Counted from the first letter of the stretch, positions 35,679 through 44,386 are shown. The stretch: 64,000 nucleotides of DNA from Candidatus Enterococcus myersii (GCF_017316025.1 NZ_JAFLVT010000008.1:434001-498000); one strand, 5' to 3'. The notes: generated by a model from the sequence alone, not told the origin. A program made the numbers and translations.

Positions 35679-35981
35679 TTATTTTTGTACTTGTTTAATA
35701 GCTGCTTCCATTTGCGCGTAAACCGGTTCAGCCATTGCCGGAATGCGGTAAAGAATCGCGCCAGCATCAACGACAGGAATATTAACAGGAAACCCTAAAT
35801 CTGTGTTGGCAATTTGAGCAAAGATATCGTAGTGAGATAACATTTCTTCATTAATGTCTTTAATCATGACCGCATCACAACTTACTTGATACCCGCGTTT
35901 TGCTAATTCGCTTTCTAAAGCGCTTTTAATTTGGTGGCTGGAATTAACTCCGGCGCCACATGCTGCTAAAATTTTAACCAT
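35679..35981 (-). CDS. PTS EIIB component, galactitol family, copy 2
   Basis: 100 residues with the same phosphocysteine loop (KILAACGAGVNSS) and one Ala/Thr difference from copy 1. It begins just five bases after the EIIA gene ends and precedes copy 1 by 32 bp. Both copies are intact with ribosome binding sites, and nearly all differences are silent, so both seem to be under selection or the duplication is recent. Heteromeric EIIB pools or higher EIIB dosage are possible results. Confidence 0.9.
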   Translation of the reverse strand: MVKILAACGAGVNSSHQIKSALESELAKRGYQVSCDAVMIKDINEEMLSHYDIFAQIANTDLGFPVNIPVVDAGAILYRIPAMAEPVYAQMEAAIKQVQK

Positions 35982-35986
35982 AGTGA

Positions 35987-36478
35987 TTACTCTCCTTTAA
36001 AATTTTCTACTAAAAATTGGTAAATTTGTTTTGGATCTTCATAAGTAAAGAATTCAAGCATTTTTTTTCGATCAGTAGAATTAATAAAATCCATGATATC
36101 TGCCAATAAACCGGCCTGCGCTTCACCATCTTCATTCAAAATCATAAATAGAAAAGAAACTTGTAATTCTTCATCTGGATTGATCATGTTGTGAAATGTG
36201 ATTGCTTGATTAATTTTGATTGGCACGATTCGCGTTGTTTTAACGAATTCGCTTTCAGTATGAGGTATCGCAATATTAGGTAACTGTGAATCAACAGGGG
36301 TCATATCTAAACCTGTTGGATAATTTAACTCACGTTCAATCAAATTTACGATGAAATCATCTGTTACCAAATCTTTCTTTAATAAATCTTGGTAAACTTC
36401 GTTGAAGACTTCTTCTTGCGTGGTTTTATCAGATACATAAACCGTGTCAGGGGCAAAGAATTCTTTTCCTGTACTCAC
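35987..36478 (-). CDS. PTS EIIA component, fructose/mannitol/galactitol type
   Basis: 163 residues from a GTG start at 36478, seven bases after AGGAGG. The EIIA-2 active site is PNIAIPHTESEFVKTTRIVP, with the phosphorylated histidine in PHTES. It takes phosphate from HPr and passes it to either of the two EIIB copies. It is the first gene of the operon, expressed from a consensus promoter with an embedded cre site, divergent from a DeoR-type regulator. Confidence 0.88.
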   Translation of the reverse strand: MSTGKEFFAPDTVYVSDKTTQEEVFNEVYQDLLKKDLVTDDFIVNLIERELNYPTGLDMTPVDSQLPNIAIPHTESEFVKTTRIVPIKINQAITFHNMINPDEELQVSFLFMILNEDGEAQAGLLADIMDFINSTDRKKMLEFFTYEDPKQIYQFLVENFKGE

Positions 36479-36536
36479 TATAATTCCTCCTGTTCGCTTT
36501 TGTTTAATAGTGTGTTTAAACCTTGCTTACACTCAT

Positions 36537-36564
36537 ATTATAATCGCTTTCAAACGCTTGTCAA
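36537..36564 (-). promoter_or_regulatory. PTS operon promoter with embedded cre site
   Basis: Minus strand TTGACA (36559-36564), 16-bp spacer, TATAAT (36537-36542): both hexamers are perfect. Inside it, TGAAAGCGATTATA (36539-36552) matches the cre consensus at 13 of 14 positions, so CcpA binding would exclude RNA polymerase. Confidence 0.8.
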
Positions 36565-36606
36565 CTAGAAATCGAAATAAAATAAACACTAATTCGCGTT
36601 TTATTG

Positions 36607-36635
36607 TTGAAAAATGTTTTGTTCTGTTTTAATAT
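36607..36635 (+). promoter_or_regulatory. Promoter of the DeoR regulator gene
   Basis: TTGAAA (36607-36612), 17-bp spacer, TAATAT (36630-36635), 22 bases before the coding start. Confidence 0.5.
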
Positions 36636-36656
36636 GAGGATGGAAGGAGGGTGCAT

Positions 36657-37454
36657 ATGCTTAAAAGTGAACGACAACGCTCTATTTTAAATCTTTGTGA
36701 GCAATATGGTGTGATTACAGTACAATTTGTGCGTAAAAATCTCCAAGTATCGGATATGACGATTCGGCGTGATTTGGAAGAATTGGCGCAGCAAGATAAA
36801 ATCATTCGCGTTCACGGTGGTGCGCAAAGTAAAACATTTGCCACTGGGAAAAGTACGGTGACTGAAAATGCTGCAATAGTGCCATTAGACGATTTGGAAC
36901 TTTCCCATTTAGAGAAAAAGCGCATTAGTATAGAAGAAAAAAATTATATTGCCAAACAGGCCGTTCAATTTATTGATTCAGGAGATACGATTTTTTTAGG
37001 TTCAGGGACAACAATTGAATTAATGACAAAATATTTAATGAAACATGATTTGCGGGTTGTTACGAATAGTTTGCCAGTCTTCAACTTATTACAAGAAAAT
37101 GAACAGTTGGATTTATATTTGGTTGGCGGGTCTTATCGGCAAAAAACTGGCGCTTTTGTGGGATCAATCGCCAATGAAACAATTCAAAAGTTAAGTATTG
37201 AAAAAGCGTTTGTTGGAGTCAATGGCGTAAGGGAAGAATATGTATCTACTTTCAGCATCGAAGAAGGCAAGTTTCAACAACTGGTTTTAAATCAGGCAAA
37301 GAAGCGTTACTTGGTTGCCGATGCACATAAATTTAACCAAAGTGATTTTTATAACTTTTTCAATTTACGGGATATTGATGCATTATTCACCGATAAAAGT
37401 ATTGAAGAAGCTGTCAAAAATAAATATCAACAATATACCACTATCTATAGTTAG
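36657..37454 (+). CDS. DeoR-family sugar-phosphate-responsive repressor (LacR-like)
   Basis: 265 residues from the ATG at 36657, six bases after GGAAGGAGG; an upstream GTG at 36651 touches that site. An N-terminal DeoR HTH ([20 protein letters not shown], then [28 protein letters not shown]) is followed by a DeoR-C sensor domain ([65 protein letters not shown]). It is divergent from the PTS genes and co-directional with lacA/lacB, so it probably represses both in the absence of tagatose-6-P or a related inducer. Confidence 0.85.
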   Translation: MLKSERQRSILNLCEQYGVITVQFVRKNLQVSDMTIRRDLEELAQQDKIIRVHGGAQSKTFATGKSTVTENAAIVPLDDLELSHLEKKRISIEEKNYIAKQAVQFIDSGDTIFLGSGTTIELMTKYLMKHDLRVVTNSLPVFNLLQENEQLDLYLVGGSYRQKTGAFVGSIANETIQKLSIEKAFVGVNGVREEYVSTFSIEEGKFQQLVLNQAKKRYLVADAHKFNQSDFYNFFNLRDIDALFTDKSIEEAVKNKYQQYTTIYS

Positions 37455-37485
37455 AAAAGATAGCGAAATTAGAGGAGGAATACAA

Positions 37486-37914
37486 ATGCGTGTCGTACTT
37501 GGTTCAGATGCACAGGCAAAGAAATTGAAGGATGTTATCAAAGAGTATTTAGTTGGCGAAGGTTTTGAGGTCGTGGATAAAACAGAAACACCAGCCGCAG
37601 ATTTCATTGATTCAACTTTAGCTATCGCAAATGATATTAAAGAAAACGAAGGCTCAATGGGAATTGCTTTTGATGGTTACGGTGCGGGGAGTTTTATGGT
37701 AGCCACAAAAGTTAAAGGCATGGTCGCTGCAGAAGTCTCTGATGAACGTTCTGCATACATGACTAGAGAACACAACAATGCCCGTATGATTACGATTGGT
37801 TCTGAAATTGTCGGTGAAGAGTTGGCAAAAAATATTGTCAAAGAATTTTTATCTGCTCACTATGACGGTGGCCGCCATCAAATTCGCGTGGATATGTTAA
37901 ATAAAATGGCGTAG
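37486..37914 (+). CDS. lacA: Galactose-6-phosphate isomerase subunit LacA
   Basis: 142 residues, exactly the usual LacA length, starting at the ATG after GAGGAGGAATACAA. RpiB/LacAB fold: [40 protein letters not shown], and [20 protein letters not shown]. With LacB it forms the heteromeric enzyme converting galactose-6-P to tagatose-6-P in the tagatose pathway. lacC and lacD, needed to finish that pathway, are not next to it. Confidence 0.88.
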   Translation: MRVVLGSDAQAKKLKDVIKEYLVGEGFEVVDKTETPAADFIDSTLAIANDIKENEGSMGIAFDGYGAGSFMVATKVKGMVAAEVSDERSAYMTREHNNARMITIGSEIVGEELAKNIVKEFLSAHYDGGRHQIRVDMLNKMA

Positions 37915-37996
37915 AGATTTTTCAACTGCCTGTAAGAAGTAAGTTTTTGAATTACAAATGATGAAATTAGTTTAAAGATGAGAGGAAGAATGAATA

Positions 37997-38512
37997 ATGA
38001 AAATTGCCATTGGTTGTGACCACATTGTCACAGATACAAAAATCGCAGTTTCTGATTTTTTAAAAAGTAAAGGTTATGAAGTAATAGATTGTGGCACGTA
38101 CGATTTCACTCGGACCCATTATCCAATTTACGGTAAACGCGTCGGAGAAGCAGTAGCAAGCGGGGCTGCAGACCTTGGTGTGACGATTTGTGGTACCGGC
38201 GTTGGGATCACAAACTCTGTCAATAAAGTGCCCGGTGTACGTGCTGCCCTAGTGCGGGACATGACGACTGCCATTTATTCAAAAGAACAATTAAATGCCA
38301 ATGTAATTGGTTTTGGTGGAAAAATTACTGGTGAATTTTTAATCAATGATATTATTGAAGCTTTCATTAAAGCAGAATACAAAGAAACACCAGAAAACAA
38401 AGTGTTAATTGAAAAAATTAATGCCGTTGAAGGACCAAAACCAGAACAAGCAGATGCGCATTACTTCGATGAATTTTTAGCAAAATGGGATCGCGGCGAA
38501 TATCACGACTAA
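37997..38512 (+). CDS. lacB: Galactose-6-phosphate isomerase subunit LacB
   Basis: 171 residues, the usual LacB length. [40 protein letters not shown], and the active-site loop [20 protein letters not shown] (catalytic cysteine) are typical, as is the C-terminal [15 protein letters not shown]. It pairs with LacA, 82 bp upstream, to isomerise galactose-6-P. A perfect-stem terminator ends the unit about 70 bp downstream. Confidence 0.95.
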   Translation: MKIAIGCDHIVTDTKIAVSDFLKSKGYEVIDCGTYDFTRTHYPIYGKRVGEAVASGAADLGVTICGTGVGITNSVNKVPGVRAALVRDMTTAIYSKEQLNANVIGFGGKITGEFLINDIIEAFIKAEYKETPENKVLIEKINAVEGPKPEQADAHYFDEFLAKWDRGEYHD

Positions 38513-38584
38513 TTTTGGCTCATAAAAGCTGAGATTTTTGTAAATTCAAGTTGTTTCTGTTAAATTTTAAGTACAGTTGTGAGT

Positions 38585-38619
38585 AAGCCAGCAGTTGATA
38601 ATCAACTGTTGGCTTTTTT
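38585..38619 (+). terminator. Terminator after lacB
   Basis: AAGCCAGCAGTTGAT pairs with ATCAACTGTTGGCTT (one wobble), followed by TTTTT. Confidence 0.95.
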
Positions 38620-38694
38620 GCTATCAAAAAATATATCATCCTCACATGAATACCTCGCTTTGCAGCAGCGTATCAATGGCTCAAAGATGTGCGA

Positions 38695-38734
38695 TTCCTT
38701 CAGCTTTTCTGAGCTGGCTAACCTTTTGAAGGAA
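38695..38734. promoter_or_regulatory. Widely spaced inverted repeat upstream of the oxidoreductase gene
   Basis: TTCCTTCA (38695-38702) and TGAAGGAA (38727-38734) are perfect inverted repeats separated by 24 bp, about 50 bp before the start codon. It could be an operator or leader hairpin; no regulator is suggested. Confidence 0.3.
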
Positions 38735-38780
38735 CTTGCTGTGAGAATAAGCCAAATTTCAAGAAAAAGGAGAATTTATC

Positions 38781-39737
38781 ATGATTTCATATGGAATTGT
38801 CAGTACCGCATCAATTGTACCTCGCTTTGTGGCAGGAATTCGTGCTAGTAAAGAAGGCGATGTAGCTGCGATTGCTTCACGAGAATTAGCCAAGGCACAA
38901 AAAGTAGCAACCAAGCTTCAGATTAAAAAAGCTTATGGTAGCTATGAGGAACTGTTTTCTGATGAAGAAATCGATATTATCTATATTGCAACTTATAATA
39001 AAGGACACTACGAAACCGCCAAGCAAGCCCTAGAAGCAGGAAAGCCAGTATTATTGGAAAAACCTTTTACTTTATCAGCCGCTGAAGCAAGTGAACTGTT
39101 TGAATTAGCTGCAAAAAAAGGTCTCTTTTTGATGGAAGCGCAAAAAGCTGTTTTTTTACCGATTACTTTAGCTGTGAAAAAAGCAATCGAAGCTGGAAAA
39201 ATTGGAGAAGTTAAATTAATGCGCTCGATAACGTCATATCCCAATATCGATCACGTAAAATGGTTTCCAAGTCTTGAAGCAGGAGGGGGAACGTTGCATG
39301 GTTCAGGCAGTTATCCGCTTCATTATATGCACTACATTACAGGGGAGAACTATCAAGCGGTGACCGGCAACGCGATCATGCCAAAGGGGCGTTCTGATAA
39401 GCAAAGCGACTTGAGTTTGAAATTTGGGACAGCTATTTTAGCTAATATTTTTATTACGACTGAATTTGGTACAGATAATGGAATGACAATTTATGGCAGT
39501 CAAGGTCGCATTGAAATTCCTAACTTTTGGAAAACGCAAGTCGCTACGATTTTTACCAAAGAAGGACGGGAAGATTTACAAATTCCTTTTACCAGTGAAT
39601 TTGCTTATGAAGTCGATCACGTGAATGAATGTTTGAAAAAAGGCTTGTTAACAAGTCCAATTATGACACCGGAATTGACCATTGAAACAGTAACATTAGT
39701 GGAAAATCAATATAGAAGATGGTTACAAGCTCAATAA
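38781..39737 (+). CDS. Gfo/Idh/MocA-family NAD(P)-dependent oxidoreductase
   Basis: 318 residues after AAAAAGGAG. N-terminal Rossmann region (ISYGIVSTASIVPRFVAGIR, then ASRELAKAQKVATKL), IDIIYIATYNKGHYETAKQA and the family hallmark KPVLLEKPFTLSAAEA (EKP). The C-terminal alpha/beta domain carries GGGTLHGSGSYPLHYMHYIT with the likely catalytic histidine region. Members oxidise or reduce sugars, inositols or dihydrodiols; the glycine-rich nucleotide loop here is G-x-VSTAS, as in the dihydrodiol-dehydrogenase branch. It is separated from lacB by a terminator, so it need not belong to the sugar pathway. Confidence 0.85.
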   Translation: MISYGIVSTASIVPRFVAGIRASKEGDVAAIASRELAKAQKVATKLQIKKAYGSYEELFSDEEIDIIYIATYNKGHYETAKQALEAGKPVLLEKPFTLSAAEASELFELAAKKGLFLMEAQKAVFLPITLAVKKAIEAGKIGEVKLMRSITSYPNIDHVKWFPSLEAGGGTLHGSGSYPLHYMHYITGENYQAVTGNAIMPKGRSDKQSDLSLKFGTAILANIFITTEFGTDNGMTIYGSQGRIEIPNFWKTQVATIFTKEGREDLQIPFTSEFAYEVDHVNECLKKGLLTSPIMTPELTIETVTLVENQYRRWLQAQ

Positions 39738-39741
39738 AAGT

Positions 39742-39788
39742 AAAAGACCAAGGGAAAAATTGCACCATATATTTTCCCCTGGTCTTTT
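39742..39788. terminator. Terminator between the oxidoreductase and ciaH
   Basis: AAAAGACCA.GGGAAAA pairs with TTTTCCC.TGGTCTTTT. It lies between convergent genes. Confidence 0.9.
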
Positions 39789-39850
39789 GTATTTGAAAAT
39801 AATTTTGCAGTCAATGGTAAAACACAGGTGCGCTACTGGAGTATTTCTTT

Positions 39851-41155
39851 TTATTGCTTAGCGGGAATTTTAACTCTAAAAATGACACCTTTTGGTTTTA
39901 AATCATGCACCGAAATTTTCCCGTGGTGATCTTTAACAATTTGCCAAGCGATAGAAAGTCCCAAACCAAAACCACCGCTATTTTTGTTGCGGGAACGTTC
40001 TTCGCGATAAAAGCGTTCAAAAATTTGTTTTTTGTCTTCATCATGAATGGTTGCGCCAGTGTTGCGGACTTCTAAAAGCCAATCATCATGCGTAATTTGA
40101 GAAAGCACCGTAATTTTATCGCCACTTTTTGTATATTTTAAAGCATTATCTAACAGAATAACCAAAAGTTGGTGAATTCTTTTTTCATCAACGGTAACTG
40201 GAATTGCGGCGTAATTTTCTAATACAAAAATTTTCCCATCTAATTGCGCAATCTCTTGGAAAGGTTTTATTAATTGTGCCAGAAAAGGCTGGGGTGCTAG
40301 CTGCTTTAAAGTAAGTGTCGTTTCGTTTGCATCACTTCTGGCAATAGTTAGTAAATCAGTCGTAAGAGAATTCAGGCGTCTGGTTTCGTTGAGGGCTTGG
40401 GCGATAGGTTTAGACTCTTCTAAGATAGTGTGATTAGGTGTTGTAAACAACTTTTGCAAACTATTTTGAATAATTGTTAATGGTGTCCGTAACTCGTGGG
40501 AGGCATTTTCCACGAATTCTTGCTGCTTTTGCCAGGCGAGCAGAATGGGCGCCATATTTTTCTTTGAAATAAAATAGCTGACCGCTAAAGATAACAGCCA
40601 AAATAAAATCATACACATAATCAATACCGTTTTGAAAGTCTGCAGCGATTCGTCGATTTGATCGGTATTTTCCAACAATTGTACATAGGCCACATTTTCT
40701 TTTGGCGTTGCTAATTTTCGCGTAATTGAACGGAAATGTAGCTGTTGCTGTCCGTTTTTTACAGTAATCCTTTCGATACTGTCTAATTTATTTTGCGTTA
40801 AAGTTAAATCTTGCAGCTCAGCAAAGCGCCCACCTAACGCCGCTTGATTCAAAATTTTCCCCTCAGCACTCCATAAGATCATTTGGGAATTAAAGCGATT
40901 GCTCCGGTTTTCCATTGGCGCAAAATCTGATTTTGGCATCAAAAAAGGATTCCCTTCTTTGAGTCGTGTAATTTCCATGGTGACACTGCGCTCATCTTGG
41001 CTGATATTTTTTAAAGATTCGTCTGTTTGTTTATAAGCAGAACTTTGCAATAACTGTAAAACAATAAAACCCAATAACAAGAAAATAAGGGCAAATGCGC
41101 CAGCATTTAATAAAAAAAATTGCCGGCGTTGCTTTTTGGATAGCTCTTTATTCAT
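39851..41155 (-). CDS. ciaH: Sensor histidine kinase, CiaH-like
   Basis: 434 residues. An N-terminal membrane helix (FFLLNAGAFALIFLLLGFIV), an extracytoplasmic sensor loop (about 40-175), a second helix (VLIMCMILFWLLSLAVSYFI), then H-box FVENASHELRTPLTIIQNSL, N-box LLVILLDNALKYTKSGDKIT, F-box IFERFYREERSRNKNSGGFG and G-box GLGLSIAWQIVKDHHGKISV. The partner response regulator, 9 bp upstream, is strongly CiaR-like, which decides the name. In streptococci CiaRH responds to cell-wall stress and affects beta-lactam tolerance and competence. The signal sensed here is unknown. Confidence 0.75.
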   Translation of the reverse strand: MNKELSKKQRRQFFLLNAGAFALIFLLLGFIVLQLLQSSAYKQTDESLKNISQDERSVTMEITRLKEGNPFLMPKSDFAPMENRSNRFNSQMILWSAEGKILNQAALGGRFAELQDLTLTQNKLDSIERITVKNGQQQLHFRSITRKLATPKENVAYVQLLENTDQIDESLQTFKTVLIMCMILFWLLSLAVSYFISKKNMAPILLAWQKQQEFVENASHELRTPLTIIQNSLQKLFTTPNHTILEESKPIAQALNETRRLNSLTTDLLTIARSDANETTLTLKQLAPQPFLAQLIKPFQEIAQLDGKIFVLENYAAIPVTVDEKRIHQLLVILLDNALKYTKSGDKITVLSQITHDDWLLEVRNTGATIHDEDKKQIFERFYREERSRNKNSGGFGLGLSIAWQIVKDHHGKISVHDLKPKGVIFRVKIPAKQ

Positions 41156-41164
41156 AATTTACTC

Positions 41165-41836
41165 CTATTCTTGCAGCAGGTAACCGACATTGCGCAATGT
41201 CTTGAAATCATCGGCTACGCCGGTTTTTTTAAGATGTTTGCGTAAATGGCTCATATAAACTTCCACAACTGTTAATGTCGTGTCGGAATCAAAGCCCCAA
41301 ATGCGGTCGAAAATCTGTTCTTTAGTTAAAATGACGCCTTTATTTTGAATGAAATAAACGAGCAGCTCGAATTCCTTGCCTTGAATGGCTAAAGTTTCGT
41401 CTTTAAAAATAACTTGGTTACTTTGTAAATTGCAGGTAATGGGCCCATAATGCAGCAGATTTTCTTCGTACAAGCCAAGGGAGCGCTTAAGTAATGCTTT
41501 TACCCGTAACAATAATTCTTCGCGGTAAAAAGGCTTTGTCAAATAATCATCTGCTCCTTTTTGAAAGCCGGTAACTTTATCATCAATGCCGTCTTTTGCC
41601 GTTAAAATCAAAACAGGCGTTTGAATGTTTTGACGGCGCAGTTGCGCCAATAATTCATAACCGTTAATTTCTGGCAACATTAAGTCTAATAAAATTAAAT
41701 CGTAGATATTACTTTGGGCTTCAAATAAGCCAATCTCCCCATCAAAAGCTTGTGTTACTTCACCTAAGGGTTGAATAATTTCTTTGATATTATCTGATAA
41801 TGTGTGTTCATCTTCGACTATAAGTAACTTCAACAT
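41165..41836 (-). CDS. ciaR: OmpR-family response regulator, CiaR-like
   Basis: 223 residues from the ATG at 41836, nine bases after GAGGTG. Receiver domain with acidic pocket VEDEH, phosphoacceptor Asp51 in LILLDLMLPE and GADDYLTKPF, and a winged-helix C-terminus with YFIQNKGVILTKEQIFDRIW followed by GFDSDTTLTVVEVYMSHLRK and LRNVGYLL. The segment IFDR(I/L)WGFDSDTT(I/L)(S/T)VVEVY is almost the same as I remember from pneumococcal CiaR. TTTAAG-N5-TTTAAG boxes, the CiaR recognition sequence, lie just upstream and support the assignment. Confidence 0.85.
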   Translation of the reverse strand: MLKLLIVEDEHTLSDNIKEIIQPLGEVTQAFDGEIGLFEAQSNIYDLILLDLMLPEINGYELLAQLRRQNIQTPVLILTAKDGIDDKVTGFQKGADDYLTKPFYREELLLRVKALLKRSLGLYEENLLHYGPITCNLQSNQVIFKDETLAIQGKEFELLVYFIQNKGVILTKEQIFDRIWGFDSDTTLTVVEVYMSHLRKHLKKTGVADDFKTLRNVGYLLQE

Positions 41837-41870
41837 ACACTTCACCTCAGCTTCATTTTACCATGCTCCT

Positions 41871-41887
41871 CCTAAATGAAACTTAAA
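41871..41887 (-). promoter_or_regulatory. CiaR box facing ciaR (probable autoregulation)
   Basis: On the minus strand TTTAAG-TTTCA-TTTAGG, one base away from the CiaR direct repeat TTTAAG-N5-TTTAAG, 35 bp before the ciaR start. Confidence 0.55.
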
Positions 41888-41924
41888 CTTTTCCCTTTGC
41901 TATTAAAAATAGTTTTTTTAGTGG

Positions 41925-41941
41925 TTTAAGCTGATTTTAAG
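41925..41941 (+). promoter_or_regulatory. Perfect CiaR box before the ABC exporter genes
   Basis: TTTAAG-CTGAT-TTTAAG is an exact match to the CiaR direct repeat (TTTAAG-N5-TTTAAG), 51 bp upstream of the permease start codon and facing it. Confidence 0.75.
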
Positions 41942-41991
41942 CTGATAAAAATAGGCTGAGAAAGCAAATAAAAACAACAGGAGGATTTGAA

Positions 41992-43524
41992 ATGAATTTT
42001 TTTAAACGAGCTTACCAAAGTCTTTGGGCTAAAAAGGGGCGAAGTGTGTTATTAATCGCCGTTTTTTCAGCAATTTTGATTTTTGTTTTAGCTGGGTTAA
42101 CAATTAAAAGTGCAGCTGAAGTTGCCAGTGAAAACGCCAAAAAAAGTATTGGTGCAACAGTCACACTCACCACTAATCGCGCGGCGATGTTTCAAAAAAG
42201 TGAAGAAGATGAGAGTAGCGAGACGTCAACTCGTCCTGACCCAGCCAGCTTTAATTTGACACCGGTAAATTTAGCGGATGCAAAAAAGATTGCCGCCCTT
42301 TCACAGGTGAAATCTTATTCTTTTGAAGTTAGCACCTCAGCGGCTAAGAGTACGGGGATTACGCCAATTTCAAGTGAAGCTGATCAAGTAGAGAATACAA
42401 GTAGTACGCAAAATTCAGAAAATGAAAATATGAAAAATCCCGGTGGTCAAATGCCGGCAAACATGGGGCAGATGGATCAAGGAGACTTTCAAATTACAGG
42501 TGTTTTGGCGAGTGATTCTTACAGTACATTTGCAGCAGGTACTGCCAAAATTACGTCAGGTACTGCATTGTCTGAAAAAGATGAAGGCAGTAACAATGTC
42601 TTAATTGAATCTTCCTTAGCGAGTGCCAATGATTTAACTGTTGGGGATACCTTTAAAATTAAAAATAGTGAAGATAAAGATGTAACCGTCAAAGTAAAAG
42701 GTATTTATGAAACGAGTGATAGTGGTACGAGTATGGGGATGCGTTTTAATTTTATGAATCCTGCCAATACGATTTTTTCTTCTTATACTTTAGCCAATAG
42801 TTTAAAAGGCAGCACTAGTGCAGATACAATCGATTCGGCCGTTTACAATTTGGCTGACCCTAAAGAAATGACGAAATTTGTCAAAAAAGCGAATCAATTG
42901 ATCGATACAGATACCTATAGCTTACAAACAAACGACCAAATGTATCAACAAATGCTGCAACCTTTGAACAATGTTTCAGATTTTGCAAAAAATATAATAG
43001 TGCTGGTAGTTGTGGCAGGTGTCATTATTCTAACTTTAATTGTTATGTTAACGATACGCGAACGACGCTATGAAATTGGTGTTTTGCTATCTTTAGGAGA
43101 ATCGCGCTTTAAAGTGATTTTGCAATTCTTTAGTGAAATTTTTGTCTGCATGATCTTTGCTTTGGTGATTGCAACATTTAGTGGAAATTTAGTTGGTAAT
43201 GCAGTTGGAAATCAATTGTTGCAACAGCAAAATCAAACAACTGTCACAAATAATCAAGCATCAAGAACAAATGATCAAGGCAATCCACCCTCTGAGCAAA
43301 ATGGCGGACCAGCTGGTGGTAAAATGGGCGAATTTGGCGCTAGAGGCGGTGGTTTTGGTAGTGTGATGCAAACTAGTGAAGAGGTTAAAGAATTGAAAAT
43401 CAGTGTTTCTCCAACTGAAATTGCAAGTTTAGCAGCTATGGGCTTAGCAATCAGTCTGTTGGCCATTTTACTAGCCAGTGTCGGCATTTTACGCCTAAAT
43501 CCTAAAAAGATTTTAGTTTCGTAA
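41992..43524 (+). CDS. MacB/FtsX-type ABC exporter permease with Met/Gly-rich extracellular loops
   Basis: 510 residues. An N-terminal helix (VLLIAVFSAILIFVLAGLTI) is followed by a large extracytoplasmic MacB-type domain (about 45-330), then three helices (NIIVLVVVAGVIILTLIVML; IFVCMIFALVIATFSGNLVG; IASLAAMGLAISLLAILLAS). The FtsX-family coupling motif is TIRERRYEIGVLLSLGESRF. Two low-complexity inserts stand out: NPGGQMPANMGQMDQGDFQ in the large domain and a Gln/Asn/Gly-rich stretch (about 410-465) between the last two helices. The ATPase is the next gene and the adjacent TCS probably controls both. Such permeases often export peptides or resist antimicrobial peptides; the cargo is unknown. 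Confidence 0.8.
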   Translation: MNFFKRAYQSLWAKKGRSVLLIAVFSAILIFVLAGLTIKSAAEVASENAKKSIGATVTLTTNRAAMFQKSEEDESSETSTRPDPASFNLTPVNLADAKKIAALSQVKSYSFEVSTSAAKSTGITPISSEADQVENTSSTQNSENENMKNPGGQMPANMGQMDQGDFQITGVLASDSYSTFAAGTAKITSGTALSEKDEGSNNVLIESSLASANDLTVGDTFKIKNSEDKDVTVKVKGIYETSDSGTSMGMRFNFMNPANTIFSSYTLANSLKGSTSADTIDSAVYNLADPKEMTKFVKKANQLIDTDTYSLQTNDQMYQQMLQPLNNVSDFAKNIIVLVVVAGVIILTLIVMLTIRERRYEIGVLLSLGESRFKVILQFFSEIFVCMIFALVIATFSGNLVGNAVGNQLLQQQNQTTVTNNQASRTNDQGNPPSEQNGGPAGGKMGEFGARGGGFGSVMQTSEEVKELKISVSPTEIASLAAMGLAISLLAILLASVGILRLNPKKILVS

Positions 43525-43556
43525 ATCTAGTTTAAAAATTGAAGGAGGAATACCCA

Positions 43557-44213
43557 ATGACACTAACAACAGAAAATTTGGGCTATTGGTATGAACCAGA
43601 TGGCCCTTTGTTTGAAAATGTAAATCTGAGTTTTGAGTCAGGAAAGCTCTATGGAATTTTAGGAAGCAGTGGTTCTGGAAAAACGACTTTTCTTTCGCTT
43701 TTGACAGGTCTTGATACACCAAAAGCAGGAGCTATTTTGTATAAAGGACAGTCTTTAAAAGAAATTGGCTTGCAGGAATATCGTCGCAAAGATGTCTCAA
43801 TTGTTTTTCAGGCTTATAATTTATTGCCCTATATGTCAGCTTTGGATAATGTTTTGACAGCTATGGCAATTGCAAAAACACAACAAAGTGATCCCAAAGC
43901 CTATGCCTTAGCCAATTTGGCGCAAGTCGGGATTACTAGTGATTTAGCGGCTAAAAAAGTAACCCAGCTTTCAGGGGGGCAACAACAGCGTGTTGCGATT
44001 GTTCGCGCGCTATGTTGTGACCATGAACTGATTGTTGCCGATGAGCCCACTGGCAATTTGGATGAAACAACGTCAAAAGAAATCGTCGCATTGTTTGAAA
44101 AAATTGCCCATGAACAAAATAAATGTATTATTTTAGTCACACATGAGCAGGAAGTAGCCGCTAGTTGTGATGCCGTTTACGAGTTGAAAAATAAAGTATT
44201 TCAGCTTATTTAA
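43557..44213 (+). CDS. MacB/LolD-type ABC exporter ATPase
   Basis: 218 residues from the ATG at 43557, after GAAGGAGGAATACCCA. Walker A GSSGSGKTT, Q-loop IVFQAYNLLPYMSALDNVLT, signature QLSGGQQQRVAIVRAL and Walker B LIVADEPTGNLDE, the form seen in the LolD/MacB/Vex2 group. It powers the permease encoded 30 bp upstream; the pair is divergent from ciaRH with a CiaR box between. Similar units (for example vex-vnc) are encoded next to two-component systems in streptococci. Confidence 0.88.
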   Translation: MTLTTENLGYWYEPDGPLFENVNLSFESGKLYGILGSSGSGKTTFLSLLTGLDTPKAGAILYKGQSLKEIGLQEYRRKDVSIVFQAYNLLPYMSALDNVLTAMAIAKTQQSDPKAYALANLAQVGITSDLAAKKVTQLSGGQQQRVAIVRALCCDHELIVADEPTGNLDETTSKEIVALFEKIAHEQNKCIILVTHEQEVAASCDAVYELKNKVFQLI

Positions 44214-44386
44214 ATCATTATCGCCAAGGTTTATTAAGATGGGCAACAAAAAATGCTTTTTAAAATATTTTTCACTCTTCATTATTGCGTAAAGAAAAAC
44301 ACGGCGCCAAATGCTTTTCTTATTTGCTAAAACGCGTGTTGTGCTTCATACTAAAACCAACGTAGTATGAAAAAAGGGGAATGAAA

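Larger units (their letters stand above)
35344..35981 (-). repeat. Tandem gene duplication of EIIB (unit about 335 bp)
   Basis: Two adjacent 303-bp coding units, offset by 335 bp, agree at roughly 96 percent of bases by visual alignment. Differences cluster at third codon positions. Confidence 0.92.
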
